Below are positions 36,678 through 44,867 of a DNA stretch of 64,000 nt, in pieces; position 1 is the first letter of the stretch; the number at the start of each line of letters is the position of its first letter. The notes under the pieces are model-generated. The model was not told where the DNA came from. It did not search any database and saw nothing but the letters and a program-made list of their open reading frames with translations. A program made the position numbers and the translations under genes. Where the stretch lies: the NCBI RefSeq assembly GCF_963665445.1, contig NZ_OY762276.1:2202001-2266000 (forward strand), read 5' to 3'. This DNA comes from an uncultured Desulfobulbus sp. Its GTDB lineage: Bacteria; Desulfobacterota; Desulfobulbia; Desulfobulbales; Desulfobulbaceae.

Positions 36678-37652
36678 ATGAAAGCCACCCAAGGAACCAC
36701 CTATAGAATGCTGGGATCCCGTCTCAACGACGTTTCCCTGCAGCTTGAAGAGCTGCGCTCCATAGGCGCAACCGGCAAGAAGCTGAACAAGGCCTCCGAT
36801 GATCCAGCATCGGTCCGTCCGGTGCTCAATTCCCGCAAGCAGATTTCCAATATCGACCGCAATTTGGAGACCATGGGAAAATCCCTGGACACCATGCAGG
36901 CCACCGATGGCCATCTCGAGCATGTGGAAAACATCATGCAACGGGCCAAGGAAATCATGACCAATGCGGTCAACGGCTCCCTCAACGACAGCGACCTCAC
37001 CGTTCTCGCCGACGAGATGGTGCAACTGCGCAAGGAGCTCCTTGATTCGGCCAACGGCATGGTGGACGGCAAGTACCTCTTTGCCGGGTATGAGGAGGAT
37101 ACCACCCCCTTTGTGGTCAATCCCGCCTACAACCCGACGCTGTATAACGCCAGCGACTCCTCGACCTGGCCCTATCTGTACCAGGGCGATGAAAACGCCA
37201 CCTCGCTGGAGATCACCACCGGTGAGCGCATCACGGTCAATCTCACCGGAAACGATCTCTTCTTCGGGACCACAACCTGGGATTCGACCACCTCCACCAA
37301 CAACAGCACGGAGTCCGGCCGTTACGATCTCTTCCTCGAACTCACCCAGGCGGAGGAGGCCCTGCGCTCCGGTAATGTGACCGACATGCAAACCTCCATA
37401 GACGACCTGGAAGGGGCCGCCGAACAGAATCGGCGCCTGCGCTCACAGCTCGGCAACCGCGCCAATCGGGTGGAAACGGCCATGGATTATCAGGAAGGGG
37501 TCAAGATCGATCTTGAGCAGATTCTTTCCCGTTATCAAGATGCCGATGCCATCGAGGCCTTCAACGCCATCGTCCAGCAGGAGACCGCCTTTCAGGCTGC
37601 GCTCAGTGTTACGGCCCAGGTTTCGAGCATGTCCATCCTCGACTACATCTAA
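36678..37652 (+). CDS. flgL: Hook-filament junction protein FlgL (HAP3)
   Basis: FlgL forms the second junction layer and resembles flagellin at both ends. The 324 residues start MKATQGTTYRMLGSRLNDVS, with SDDPASVRPVLNSRKQISN in the N-terminal helix, and end QQETAFQAALSVTAQVSSMS followed by ILDYI, a typical FlgL/flagellin C-terminus. A short variable domain with a GYEED-type FlgL loop (LFAGYEEDTTPF) lies at about 130-141. It starts four bases after flgK. Confidence 0.95.
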   Translation: MKATQGTTYRMLGSRLNDVSLQLEELRSIGATGKKLNKASDDPASVRPVLNSRKQISNIDRNLETMGKSLDTMQATDGHLEHVENIMQRAKEIMTNAVNGSLNDSDLTVLADEMVQLRKELLDSANGMVDGKYLFAGYEEDTTPFVVNPAYNPTLYNASDSSTWPYLYQGDENATSLEITTGERITVNLTGNDLFFGTTTWDSTTSTNNSTESGRYDLFLELTQAEEALRSGNVTDMQTSIDDLEGAAEQNRRLRSQLGNRANRVETAMDYQEGVKIDLEQILSRYQDADAIEAFNAIVQQETAFQAALSVTAQVSSMSILDYI

Positions 37653-37822
37653 GTGAGCCAACTGATTCAAACCGCTTGCCTTTTTTATTTATTTACACGA
37701 TACTACCCCTAAAGATACTCTTCCTCGCCCATGCATTGCCCTTTTCAAGGCGCGGAGTGGGAGAAGCGTCTTGAACCTTATTTTTCATTCGGGATTTTCC
37801 GAACTGCCACAGGTATGCAACT

Positions 37823-38068
37823 ATGCTGGTGTTGACCAGAAAGCCCGGTGAAGGCATTATCATCGGGGATAACATAACAATAAAAATAATCGAAATGAAA
37901 AGCGGCGGCATTCGTATCGGTATTGATGCGCCCCGGGACACCAAGATTTATAGGCAGGAAGTCTACGATCGCATCCGTCAGGAAAACATTGAAGCGGCAG
38001 CCGGTTGGGATATGAACGATCTTGATCTCCTCAGTGATCAGCTTGAAGGAAGGACGTTAAAAAAATGA
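37823..38068 (+). CDS. csrA: Translational regulator CsrA
   Basis: CsrA is a dimeric RNA-binding repressor that recognises GGA in hairpin loops. The 81 residues begin MLVLTRKPGEGIIIGDNI and carry the key Leu4 and Arg44 (IYRQEVYDRI). A C-terminal extension of about 20 residues (61-81) goes beyond the 61-residue E. coli form, as in CsrA proteins that are controlled by FliW. It overlaps fliW by four bases. The flagellin mRNAs in this window carry matching GGA hairpins. Confidence 0.97.
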   Translation: MLVLTRKPGEGIIIGDNITIKIIEMKSGGIRIGIDAPRDTKIYRQEVYDRIRQENIEAAAGWDMNDLDLLSDQLEGRTLKK

Positions 38069-38493
38069 AAACTATCAACACCCGTTTCGGTGAGGTGGAA
38101 TACGATCCCTCCCACGTCATTCATTTTCCCGAGGGTTTGATCGGGCTTGATCACCTGAAAAATTTTTTGGTCATGCCCAATCAAAAAAAAGGGCCGTTGT
38201 TTTGGATCCAGAGCGTCGACGACCCCGCCTTTGCCTTTGTCGTAACCGATCCGACCAACTTTTTTCTCGATTATATGGTGATCCCGGATAGCGAGGAACG
38301 GCGCAAGCTGGAAATGCAAAACGACAGCCCCTGTTTCGTGCTGGCCATTGTCACTGTTGCCGCCAACAAGGAAATCACCCTCAATCTGCAGGGCCCGATA
38401 CTGTATGCTCCGGAGTCCCGAAAAGGACTCCAGGTCATCTTGGAGGATCCCCGCTACGACATTCGCACCCCCCTGCCCTCGGTCAAGAAGTAA
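38065..38493 (+). CDS. fliW: Flagellar assembly factor FliW
   Basis: FliW binds both flagellin and CsrA, freeing flagellin mRNA when flagellin is exported. The 142 residues carry RFGEVEYDPSHVIHFPEGLI at about 7-26, the FliW opening, and VTVAANKEITLNLQGPILY near the C-terminus. Its overlap with csrA means the antagonist pair is made together. A terminator follows at 38525. Confidence 0.97.
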   Translation: MKTINTRFGEVEYDPSHVIHFPEGLIGLDHLKNFLVMPNQKKGPLFWIQSVDDPAFAFVVTDPTNFFLDYMVIPDSEERRKLEMQNDSPCFVLAIVTVAANKEITLNLQGPILYAPESRKGLQVILEDPRYDIRTPLPSVKK

Positions 38494-38524
38494 CGTTTTT
38501 CCATTTCACATTTTCGAGCACCCG

Positions 38525-38551
38525 CGCCGGACTTTCTGCCCGGCGTTTTTT
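38525..38551 (+). terminator. Rho-independent terminator after fliW
   Basis: The stem CGCCGG (38525-38530) pairs with CCGGCG (38540-38545) and is followed by six T. It closes the csrA-fliW unit 30 bp after the stop codon. Confidence 0.85.
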
Positions 38552-38602
38552 GTTGTATCCCCGCCTCTGCATGTCCGCATTTCAAGTTGCTCTTTCAAAT
38601 TT

Positions 38603-38701
38603 GTCGTTCTCGTAAAAAGGCCCGAGAACGACGTTTCGAGCTTCGCAAGTTGCTGATTTCACGATGCGTGACATTCAGGCTTTTGACTTTTTACGAAGCC
38701 A
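38603..38701 (-). mobile_element. 99-bp MITE-like element, family 1, copy 2
   Basis: The same length and orientation as the copy at 16046, starting GTCGTTCTCGTAAAAAG. It is bounded by a perfect 8-bp direct repeat TCAAATTT (38595-38602 and 38702-38709). It sits immediately beside copy 3 in the opposite orientation. Confidence 0.87.
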
Positions 38702-38711
38702 TCAAATTTGA

Positions 38712-38810
38712 CAGCCTCGTGAAAAGTCAAAAGCCGAGAAATCACGGTTAGTCAAATCAATCAGTTAAAAGGCAAGAAACGTCGTTTTCGTGGTTTTTTA
38801 CGAGAACGAC
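38712..38810 (+). mobile_element. 99-bp MITE-like element, family 1, copy 3
   Basis: An inverted relative of copy 2, ending TTTTTTACGAGAACGAC. Flanks AAATTTGA (38704-38711) and AAATTTTA (38811-38818) agree at 7 of 8 bases, consistent with an older 8-bp duplication. Its left flank reuses the right target duplication of copy 2, so the two insertions were sequential in one A/T-rich spot. Confidence 0.8.
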
Positions 38811-38819
38811 AAATTTTAA

Positions 38820-38989
38820 ACTGATTACTACTGACCTTCAGCTCAAGGGGAATAAAGACGAGATCCCTTGCATACGTTCGGGATGACATCGATGAGGCGG
38901 CTATGTCTAGGGAGCGTAGCGCCGCCCCGGGGTCATCTCGACCGAAGGGAGAGATCTCATCTTGTCTGCTGAGTTTTGGTGGTCATCAA
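38820..38989 (+). mobile_element. About 165-bp inverted-repeat element, family 2, copy 1
   Basis: A non-coding element with ends TGATTACTAC and GTGGTCATCA (an imperfect inverted repeat) and a conserved interior GGTCATCTCGACCGAAGGGA (38931-38950). It is flanked by the direct repeat AAATTTTAA (38811-38819 and 38990-38998). Related copies lie at 41661 and 41836, so the first flagellin gene is bracketed by this family. Confidence 0.75.
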
Positions 38990-39053
38990 AAATTTTAATG
39001 TAACATATTGTTACCTCGTTATTTATCACTTTTTCTTTTTCAAAAAAAAGCCT

Positions 39054-39080
39054 TAACCATTTCCCTCATTCCTCCGAAGA
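39054..39080 (+). promoter_or_regulatory. Weak candidate sigma-28 promoter of the first flagellin gene
   Basis: TAACCATT (39054-39061), 11 bp, then TCCGAAGA (39073-39080), keeping the CCGA core. Each box matches only 5 of 8. It is the best sigma-28-like site in the region and is well placed, about 100 bp before the start codon, but it is much weaker than the site before the second flagellin. Confidence 0.35.
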
Positions 39081-39132
39081 GTATTTCGAGAGAACGCAGT
39101 AAGCATTGAGAGAGCAGTTACGTTTGTATCGT

Positions 39133-39188
39133 TAGCCAAGGGTCAATCGTTGGACGACCAAGGCTAGAAAATTCATGGAGGAAACCAT
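39133..39188 (+). promoter_or_regulatory. Two GGA hairpins in the first flagellin leader (candidate CsrA sites)
   Basis: Hairpin 1 has outer stem TAGCC (39133-39137) with GGCTA (39162-39166) and inner stem GGTC with GACC; its apical loop holds GGA at 39152-39154. Hairpin 2 has stem ATGG (39175-39178) with CCAT (39185-39188) around the six-base loop AGGAAA. That loop contains the Shine-Dalgarno sequence, and the stem includes the start codon. GGA in a loop is the known CsrA target. Confidence 0.65.
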
Positions 39189-41328
39189 GGCTTTAACGAT
39201 CAATACAAACGTTGCGTCCCTGAATGCCCAGAGAAATTTAACCAAATCCCAGGGAGACCTCGCCACCGCAATGGAGAGGCTGTCTTCCGGGCTTCGCATC
39301 AACTCCGCCAAGGATGATGCCGCCGGTCTCGCCATCTCCGACCGGATGACCTCCCAGATTCGCGGCCTGAACCAGGCTTCCCGAAATGCCAACGATGGTA
39401 TATCCATGGCGCAGACCGCTGAAGGCGCGCTCCAGGAAACCACCAATATTCTCCAGCGTATGCGTGAGTTGGCCATCCAATCGGCCAATGACACCAACAG
39501 CTCGTCCGATCGCGCTTCCCTGCAGGCCGAGGTCAATCAGCTCCAGCAGGAAATGACCCGCATCGCCTCCAGCACCTCGTTCAACAATAGAAACGTGCTC
39601 GACGGCACCCTGAACAACGCCCAGTTTCAGGTTGGCGCCAATGCCAATGAAACCATTACCTTTTCCATTCCTTCCGCCAAGGCGGAAGACCTCGGCATCA
39701 ATTCGCTGGAGTCGACCGCAACGCCTGCCAGCGCGGTGCCCGACACCACCCAATCGGTGGTTAGCATCACCGCGGTGGGCCCTGCAAACGATACCTCGGC
39801 CGGCAATGGCATCACCACTCAGACCGTCACCCTGACCAACGACGTCACCGGTGCCACCTCCACCCTCAACGTGCTGGCCGACATGTCGGCTGCGAACATC
39901 GCCTCTTTGGTCACCCCGGCTGTCACCGCATCCACCGGTTGGTCAGCGACTGCAACCACGACCGCAACCCTGGGCACCCTGCAGAATGCCGGTGATGTCA
40001 GCTTCACCCTGGCAGGCAGCGTCGGCTCGGCAGCCATCAGTGCAACAATTGCATCGACCGCCGACCTAACCGCGCTCAGCACGGCAATCAACAATGAATC
40101 GGCCAACACCGGCATCACCGCATCGATCAGCGGTAACGTGATCACCCTGACCGACTCCTCGGGTGCTGACATCAAGTTGGATGACTTCGCCAATACCGGT
40201 ACCGGCACCCTGGATATGAGCGGTGTCACCCTCACCAGCGGTGGCACCGACTCCGCCACCATCGGCGGTACGGTTACCTTCACCGGCCCGGGTACAACCG
40301 CTGTTTCCGCTATCACCGGCGCCACCAGCGTCGACACCACCACAGCGGCCACCTCACCCCTTGGCATCGAGACCGCAACGACAGCAGCTGCCGACACCTC
40401 GGCAGGCAATAACGTTGTCGCCCAGACCCTGACCATTGTCGGGCCCGATTCCACAGAAACCGTTGATGTAGAGTTAAACGATAGTGCCTACACCATCGCC
40501 CACAACGTCAACCTGGAGACCTCACTCACCGGCGTAACCGCCGAAGCCCGGACCACGGCGACCATCTCCGACCTGGTCAGTGACGGTACCATCAGCTTCG
40601 AACTTACGGGCAGCAACGCCGATCCGATAGAGTTCAGTGCCACCGTCACCACCGACGACCTGACCTCGCTGGCCTCTGCCATCAATGATAAATCCGGCTC
40701 CACCGGCATTCTCGCCACCATCAGCGGCGATCTCAAGAGCATCACCCTGGTGCAGTCGGAAGGGTATGATATCAATATTGCCAACTATACCCACAGCAGT
40801 GACCTTGCAACCGATACCATCACCATCACCGGGAACGAGGGCGATGGGATTCAACTTGCAGGCGATAGTGCAAGTGTAACCGACTCCACGGTTATCGGTG
40901 GCGAGGTGACCTTCTACAGTACCGGTTCCTTCAACGTGCAAAGCACAGTGGATGGCGGTTTAGGCTCTATCTTTAACAGCAGTGCCGGTGTGGCCAACGC
41001 CAGTGACCTGACCTCGGTCGATACCATCGATATCAGTACGGTTGAAGGCGCCACCGAGGCGATCAAGGCGATTGACGGCGCGATCAGCCAGATCGACGAT
41101 CTCCGCGGCCTGCTGGGTGCGATCCAGAACCGGTTCGAATCCACCATCTCCAACCTGATGAATGTTTCCGAAAACCTTTCCGCCGCCCGGAGTCGTATCC
41201 TCGATGCGGATATCGCCCAGGAAACATCAACCATGACTAAAAACAACATCCTCCAACAGGCGGGCGTCTCCATTCTCACCCAGGCCAACCAAACCCCGCA
41301 GCTGGCGCTGCAGCTGCTCCAGGGCTAA
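39187..41328 (+). CDS. fliC: Flagellin, large, with duplicated central module
   Basis: A filament subunit. ATG 39187 gives [18 protein letters not shown], the flagellin start, with GGAGGAAACC just upstream. The 713 residues are longer than a typical 500. The N-terminal D0/D1 (to about 165) and C-terminal D0/D1 (about 620-713, ending [20 protein letters not shown] then G) are classic. The central region holds two related modules of about 175 residues (about 205-378 and 405-588), each with a TATI/L-DL...G-SF-L, T-LASAIN and GITA-ISG pattern. It resembles the second flagellin closely at both ends and in the second module. Confidence 0.96.
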   Translation: MALTINTNVASLNAQRNLTKSQGDLATAMERLSSGLRINSAKDDAAGLAISDRMTSQIRGLNQASRNANDGISMAQTAEGALQETTNILQRMRELAIQSANDTNSSSDRASLQAEVNQLQQEMTRIASSTSFNNRNVLDGTLNNAQFQVGANANETITFSIPSAKAEDLGINSLESTATPASAVPDTTQSVVSITAVGPANDTSAGNGITTQTVTLTNDVTGATSTLNVLADMSAANIASLVTPAVTASTGWSATATTTATLGTLQNAGDVSFTLAGSVGSAAISATIASTADLTALSTAINNESANTGITASISGNVITLTDSSGADIKLDDFANTGTGTLDMSGVTLTSGGTDSATIGGTVTFTGPGTTAVSAITGATSVDTTTAATSPLGIETATTAAADTSAGNNVVAQTLTIVGPDSTETVDVELNDSAYTIAHNVNLETSLTGVTAEARTTATISDLVSDGTISFELTGSNADPIEFSATVTTDDLTSLASAINDKSGSTGILATISGDLKSITLVQSEGYDINIANYTHSSDLATDTITITGNEGDGIQLAGDSASVTDSTVIGGEVTFYSTGSFNVQSTVDGGLGSIFNSSAGVANASDLTSVDTIDISTVEGATEAIKAIDGAISQIDDLRGLLGAIQNRFESTISNLMNVSENLSAARSRILDADIAQETSTMTKNNILQQAGVSILTQANQTPQLALQLLQG

Positions 41329-41342
41329 TCGTCCCCATTTTC

Positions 41343-41372
41343 TCCGGAGGGCGCGGCAATCGCCCCTCCGGA
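41343..41372 (+). terminator. Strong hairpin after the first flagellin gene
   Basis: TCCGGAGG (41343-41350) pairs with CCTCCGGA (41365-41372), extended inward by GCG with CGC. No long T-run follows, so it may be an attenuator or mRNA-stabilising hairpin, not a full stop, letting some transcription reach the small gene at 41402. Confidence 0.6.
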
Positions 41373-41401
41373 CTTCATTTTCAACAGTCAAGGACAGCGC
41401 C

Positions 41402-41605
41402 ATGAAAATCGTCATGTTTCAATACAACAGGGAATCCTCCGCAATCATTCAACAAAGCGAACTCAGCCGAAAAAAGGACAGCAGGGCATTGACCCAAAAT
41501 TCGATCCTTGCCAACGGCTACAACGACCGCTTCCTCTGGGAAGAGACACAGCCCCGCAAACCCAAGCCCAAAAGCGAATATATCATCCCGGGAAATTGGC
41601 AGTAA
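41402..41605 (+). CDS. Small unknown protein between the two flagellin genes
   Basis: A 67-residue, basic, soluble-looking protein (pI high: many K and R, no hydrophobic helix). A good ribosome-binding site, AAGGA, lies seven bases before the ATG, and a perfect 10-bp-stem terminator follows 20 bp after the stop, which supports a real gene. It opens MKIVMFQYNRESSAIIQQSE and ends with a Pro/Lys segment and YIIPGNWQ. I recognise no family. The position downstream of a flagellin hairpin suggests low-level co-expression with flagellin; a role as chaperone or filament-linked regulator is only a guess. Confidence 0.65.
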   Translation: MKIVMFQYNRESSAIIQQSELSRKKDSRALTQNSILANGYNDRFLWEETQPRKPKPKSEYIIPGNWQ

Positions 41606-41625
41606 ACGGTCGCTGATTGTCAAAG

Positions 41626-41657
41626 GCCCCTGCTCCACAAGAGCAGGGGCTTTTTTT
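41626..41657 (+). terminator. Rho-independent terminator after the small inter-flagellin gene
   Basis: A perfect 10-bp stem, GCCCCTGCTC (41626-41635) with GAGCAGGGGC (41641-41650), a five-base loop and seven T. Confidence 0.95.
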
Positions 41658-41660
41658 ATG

Positions 41661-41825
41661 TGATTACCACCAAAGCACAGCTTGAAAAGAGGAGATCTCT
41701 CCCGATGGTCGAGATGACCTCGGGGTGGTGCTGCGCTCCCTCGAAAGAGCAGCCTCATCGATGTCATCCCGAATGTGAGGGATTTCGTCTTTGTCCCCTT
41801 GAGCTGAAGTTCAGTGGTAATCATT
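41661..41825 (-). mobile_element. About 165-bp inverted-repeat element, family 2, copy 2
   Basis: Ends TGATTACCAC (41661-41670) and GTGGTAATCA (41814-41823) form a perfect 10-bp inverted repeat. The direct repeat TTTTTTTATG flanks it (41651-41660 and 41826-41835). It is in inverse orientation to copy 1 at 38820 and directly abuts copy 3. Confidence 0.8.
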
Positions 41826-41835
41826 TTTTTTTATG

Positions 41836-41978
41836 TGATTACCATCGAACCTCAACTCAAGGCTCTGTTTTTGAGATCCCTCTCATTCGTTCGGGATGAC
41901 ATCGAAATTGTGGGCCGCTCCGAGGAATGACGCACCACTCGGGGGTCATCTCGACCGAAGGGAGAGATCTCATTGCTT
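41836..41978 (+). mobile_element. Family 2 element, copy 3, truncated at its right end
   Basis: It begins TGATTACCATC and contains the conserved interior GGTCATCTCGACCGAAGGGA (41944-41963) but lacks the right inverted repeat, fading out after GAGATCTCATTG. Copy 2 appears to have inserted at its left edge. Confidence 0.7.
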
Positions 41979-42002
41979 CAAAAAAAATATTTAAAAAAAA
42001 GC

Positions 42003-42030
42003 TAAACTTTTTCCCGGCAACGTTCGATAC
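42003..42030 (+). promoter_or_regulatory. Sigma-28 (FliA) promoter of the second flagellin gene
   Basis: TAAACTTT (42003-42010), a 12-bp spacer, then TTCGATAC (42023-42030). The -35 box matches 7 of 8 and the -10 box keeps CGATA. The 12-bp spacing equals that of the flgM and flgK promoters. The predicted leader is long, about 195 nt, and structured. Confidence 0.7.
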
Positions 42031-42178
42031 GCATAGTGAAGGAAAGGGGCGTCATAGAGGATTGCCCCCTGAATTTTTAGCACCATTCAAGAAAACAGTT
42101 TGTAAGGAGGCGCCGATCGGCGAAAATAGTTTCAAGTAGTCGGCAGTTTTTTTTACAGAAAAGCAGTACCCAAAAAAC

Positions 42179-42231
42179 GGCAAGGATGCCGGATATAGAG
42201 AATGAGCCAAAAAATATTCAAGGAGGAATAT
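42179..42231 (+). promoter_or_regulatory. Two GGA hairpins in the second flagellin leader (candidate CsrA sites)
   Basis: Hairpin 1: GGCA (42179-42182), loop AGGA, TGCC (42187-42190). Hairpin 2: ATATTC (42214-42219), loop AAGGAG, GAATAT (42226-42231), so the Shine-Dalgarno sequence is the loop itself and the ATG follows two bases later. Both show the GGA-in-loop form bound by CsrA. A CGCCGATCGGCG palindrome lies further upstream at 42110-42121. Confidence 0.75.
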
Positions 42232-42232
42232 C

Positions 42233-44416
42233 ATGGCACTATCAATTAACACAAACGTAGCCTCTCTCAACGCTCAGCGCAACTTGGGTGCCTCTCAGTC
42301 CCAGCTTGCAAAATCAATGCAGCGACTCTCTTCCGGTCTGCGCATCAACTCCGCCAAGGACGATGCAGCCGGTCTCGCCATTTCCGACCGGATGACCTCT
42401 CAGATCCGCGGTCTGAATCAGGCGGTGCGTAACTCGAACGACGGTATTTCCCTGGCGCAGACCGCAGAAGGCGCGCTCCAGGAATCGACCAACATCCTCC
42501 AACGTATGCGTGAGTTGGCCGTCCAGTCCGCCAACGACACCAACAGCGCTTCCGACCGCTCCTCTCTGCAGGCAGAGGTCAACCAGCTCAAGCAGGAGCT
42601 GACCCGTATCGCTGAAACCACCACCTTCAACGGCAAGAACCTGTTGGATGGTACACTGACCTCTGCCCAGTTCCAGGTTGGTGCCAATGCCAATGAAACC
42701 ATTTCCTTTAGCATTAATTCTGCCAAGTCCACTGATCTCGGGAACAACGCCCTGGAGTCGGTAAACACGACCTATGGTACTGAGGTTGCCACCTACGTAA
42801 AAACCGCCAGTGCTGCGGGTACCGAAATGGGTGAAGTAATTACTGGTGCAGCGACGAATGGTGTCACCGGTGAGACTATCACGATTAAAGATGCTGCTGG
42901 AACTGCTAATCAATCCTTCACCATCACGGCCAACATGGAGGCAGACGCAATTGCGTCCGGTCTTGATGGCCTCACCGGTGTTTCTGCAACGGCCACGAAT
43001 CAGATTGAAATCGTCGGAACAACGGATGGCGGTGTTGGTACTTTAGCAATTGATAGCAACGGTACTGCAGTAACTGTAGCCGCTGGCGTAGACTTAACAG
43101 ATGCCAGCGCCTTGCTTACAGCCATTACCGGGCATGCGAACTATGCCACATCAGGTTTCACCGCAGCCCTTAACGATGATGGAACCGGGGTTGTTTTAAC
43201 AAACACCACAGGCAAAGACTTCACTGTAACTTCCAACGATGCGGGCGATTCGGTAACCGTTACCTCAATTAGCGGTGACTCTGCTGCGGTCAGCAATACC
43301 AACGCCACAGCTTCCGGTCGTGTCGACGTTGAACTCGATCCAAGCTACACTCTCGAGTCTTCACTTGCAACAGCTGCTGGCTACTTCGCCGACGGCGCAG
43401 CCAACACGGCTGTAACCACCGCCAAAGCAGGTCTTTCCGACACCACCGGCGGCAACAACACCGGCGCCCAAACCCTAACCATCGTTGGTCCGGAAGGCTC
43501 GGCTGCCGTTTCGGTTGCAGCCCAGAGCAGCGCCAATGCCATTGCAGGCCTGGTGAATGCCGAGTCTGTGACAACCGGTGTAACCGCAGAGGCGACGACC
43601 AAAGCGACCATCAGCGACTTGAGCGCCGACGGTTCCGTCAGCTTTACCCTGCAGGGAACCAACGATACCGCTGTTAATATCAATGCCACCGTCACCACCA
43701 GCAACCTTTCCTCGCTGGCCCAGGCTATCAATGACCAGGCAGGCAATACCGGTATTACCGCCACCCTTTCGGGTGACAACAAAAGTATCGAGTTGACCCA
43801 GTCTGAAGGTCATGACATCCAGATCGGTGACTTTACGCATAGTGCCGCCGGTGTCGCCGGCACCACTGCGACCGTCAACATTTCCGGTAATGAGGGAACG
43901 GCAACGGTCCTGACCGATGTTGCCGGTGCCGATACTACCGCGGAAGCCGCAGCCAATGCAGCCAACAACGACTCCACCGTCGTTGGTGGTCAGGTTTCCT
44001 TCTCCAGCTCCGGAAACTTCAACATTGCAAGTAACGTCACCGATGCCCAGGGATCTCTGTTTGACAAGACCGTTGCCGGCCAAGCCAACACCAGTACCCT
44101 GAGCTCGATCAACGAGGTGGATATCACCACTGTTGAAGGCGCAGCCGATGCAATCAAAGCCATTGACGGCGCCCTGATGCAGGTTGACAACATGCGCGGC
44201 GAGCTTGGTGCGGTCCAGAACCGTTTCGAGTCCACCATCTCCAACCTGAGCAACGTTTCCGAGAACCTCTCCTCGGCCCGCTCCCGTATCCTCGATGCGG
44301 ACATTGCCCAGGAAACCTCCAACATGACCAAGCAGAACATCCTGGCCCAGGCCGGTGTCTCCATCCTGGCCCAGGCCAACCAGAGCCCGCAGCTGGCCCT
44401 GAGTCTGCTCGGATAA
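42233..44416 (+). CDS. fliC: Flagellin, second large copy
   Basis: Probably the major filament subunit, because it has the stronger promoter and ribosome-binding site (AAGGAGGA). The 727 residues start [20 protein letters not shown] and end [18 protein letters not shown]0/D1 domains at both ends are nearly the same as in the upstream flagellin. The central region (about 170-620) differs in its first half but shares the second-module pattern [25 protein letters not shown] and [20 protein letters not shown]. It is followed by a 13-bp hairpin and flaG-fliD-fliS. Confidence 0.96.
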   Translation: MALSINTNVASLNAQRNLGASQSQLAKSMQRLSSGLRINSAKDDAAGLAISDRMTSQIRGLNQAVRNSNDGISLAQTAEGALQESTNILQRMRELAVQSANDTNSASDRSSLQAEVNQLKQELTRIAETTTFNGKNLLDGTLTSAQFQVGANANETISFSINSAKSTDLGNNALESVNTTYGTEVATYVKTASAAGTEMGEVITGAATNGVTGETITIKDAAGTANQSFTITANMEADAIASGLDGLTGVSATATNQIEIVGTTDGGVGTLAIDSNGTAVTVAAGVDLTDASALLTAITGHANYATSGFTAALNDDGTGVVLTNTTGKDFTVTSNDAGDSVTVTSISGDSAAVSNTNATASGRVDVELDPSYTLESSLATAAGYFADGAANTAVTTAKAGLSDTTGGNNTGAQTLTIVGPEGSAAVSVAAQSSANAIAGLVNAESVTTGVTAEATTKATISDLSADGSVSFTLQGTNDTAVNINATVTTSNLSSLAQAINDQAGNTGITATLSGDNKSIELTQSEGHDIQIGDFTHSAAGVAGTTATVNISGNEGTATVLTDVAGADTTAEAAANAANNDSTVVGGQVSFSSSGNFNIASNVTDAQGSLFDKTVAGQANTSTLSSINEVDITTVEGAADAIKAIDGALMQVDNMRGELGAVQNRFESTISNLSNVSENLSSARSRILDADIAQETSNMTKQNILAQAGVSILAQANQSPQLALSLLG

Positions 44417-44427
44417 TCTCCCTCTTC

Positions 44428-44457
44428 CCTGAAGGGACCGATGCCGGTCCCTTCAGG
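44428..44457 (+). terminator. Terminator-like hairpin after the second flagellin gene
   Basis: A perfect 13-bp stem, CCTGAAGGGACCG (44428-44440) with CGGTCCCTTCAGG (44445-44457), and a four-base loop. A T-rich run starts about ten bases later (44466-44471), so it probably ends most flagellin transcripts while allowing some readthrough into flaG. Confidence 0.8.
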
Positions 44458-44495
44458 CTTCTGATATTTTTTCTCCATTACACGGAGGTAAGCAG

Positions 44496-44843
44496 ATGAA
44501 TATCGAGGCAGTCGGCAGCAATATCGCCAGTCCACCCCGCACTAGCGAGGCAAGCCAGCAGGTGGAGAACAAACGTCAGGCCAGCCAGGAAACCACCCCA
44601 AGCTCCTCGGAAGAGGAAAGCCAGGTCCAATCCGAGGAACTCCTTGATCAGATCAAGGCCCTGACGGAGGATGGTCTGTACAGCGTTCGCTTTGAACAGG
44701 AATCCGGCATCGACGATTTAGTGGTAAAGGTCGTGGACCGGGAAACCGATGAAGTGATACGGCAGATACCACCCGAAGAATTACTCAAACTCACGCAAAA
44801 ACTGAAGGCACTGGCAGGAAATCTCATTGACACGATGAGTTAG
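44496..44843 (+). CDS. flaG: FlaG family protein
   Basis: FlaG proteins influence filament length and are usually found between flagellin and fliD. The 115 residues have a Ser/Gln/Glu-rich N-terminal half and the FlaG core in the second half, VRFEQESGIDDLVVKVVDRE followed by TDEVIRQIPPEELLKLTQKL. ACGGAGG precedes the ATG. It is 24 bp from fliD. Confidence 0.93.
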   Translation: MNIEAVGSNIASPPRTSEASQQVENKRQASQETTPSSSEEESQVQSEELLDQIKALTEDGLYSVRFEQESGIDDLVVKVVDRETDEVIRQIPPEELLKLTQKLKALAGNLIDTMS

Positions 44844-44867
44844 CCGCTAGCCGAGGAGGACCCAGCC

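Noticed and set aside
35244..37391. A 715-codon minus-strand frame opposite flgK-flgL
   Set aside because: It spans two well-supported genes and their junction, and its composition (Gly/His/Val-rich) is that of an antisense shadow.
38822..41978. CRISPR array near the flagellin genes
   Set aside because: Repeated sequences are about 165 bp, inverted, and not regularly spaced; there are no cas genes.
41927..42139. A 70-codon frame upstream of the second flagellin
   Set aside because: It starts inside a family 2 repeat and covers the sigma-28 promoter, so it cannot be expressed from that promoter as a whole.
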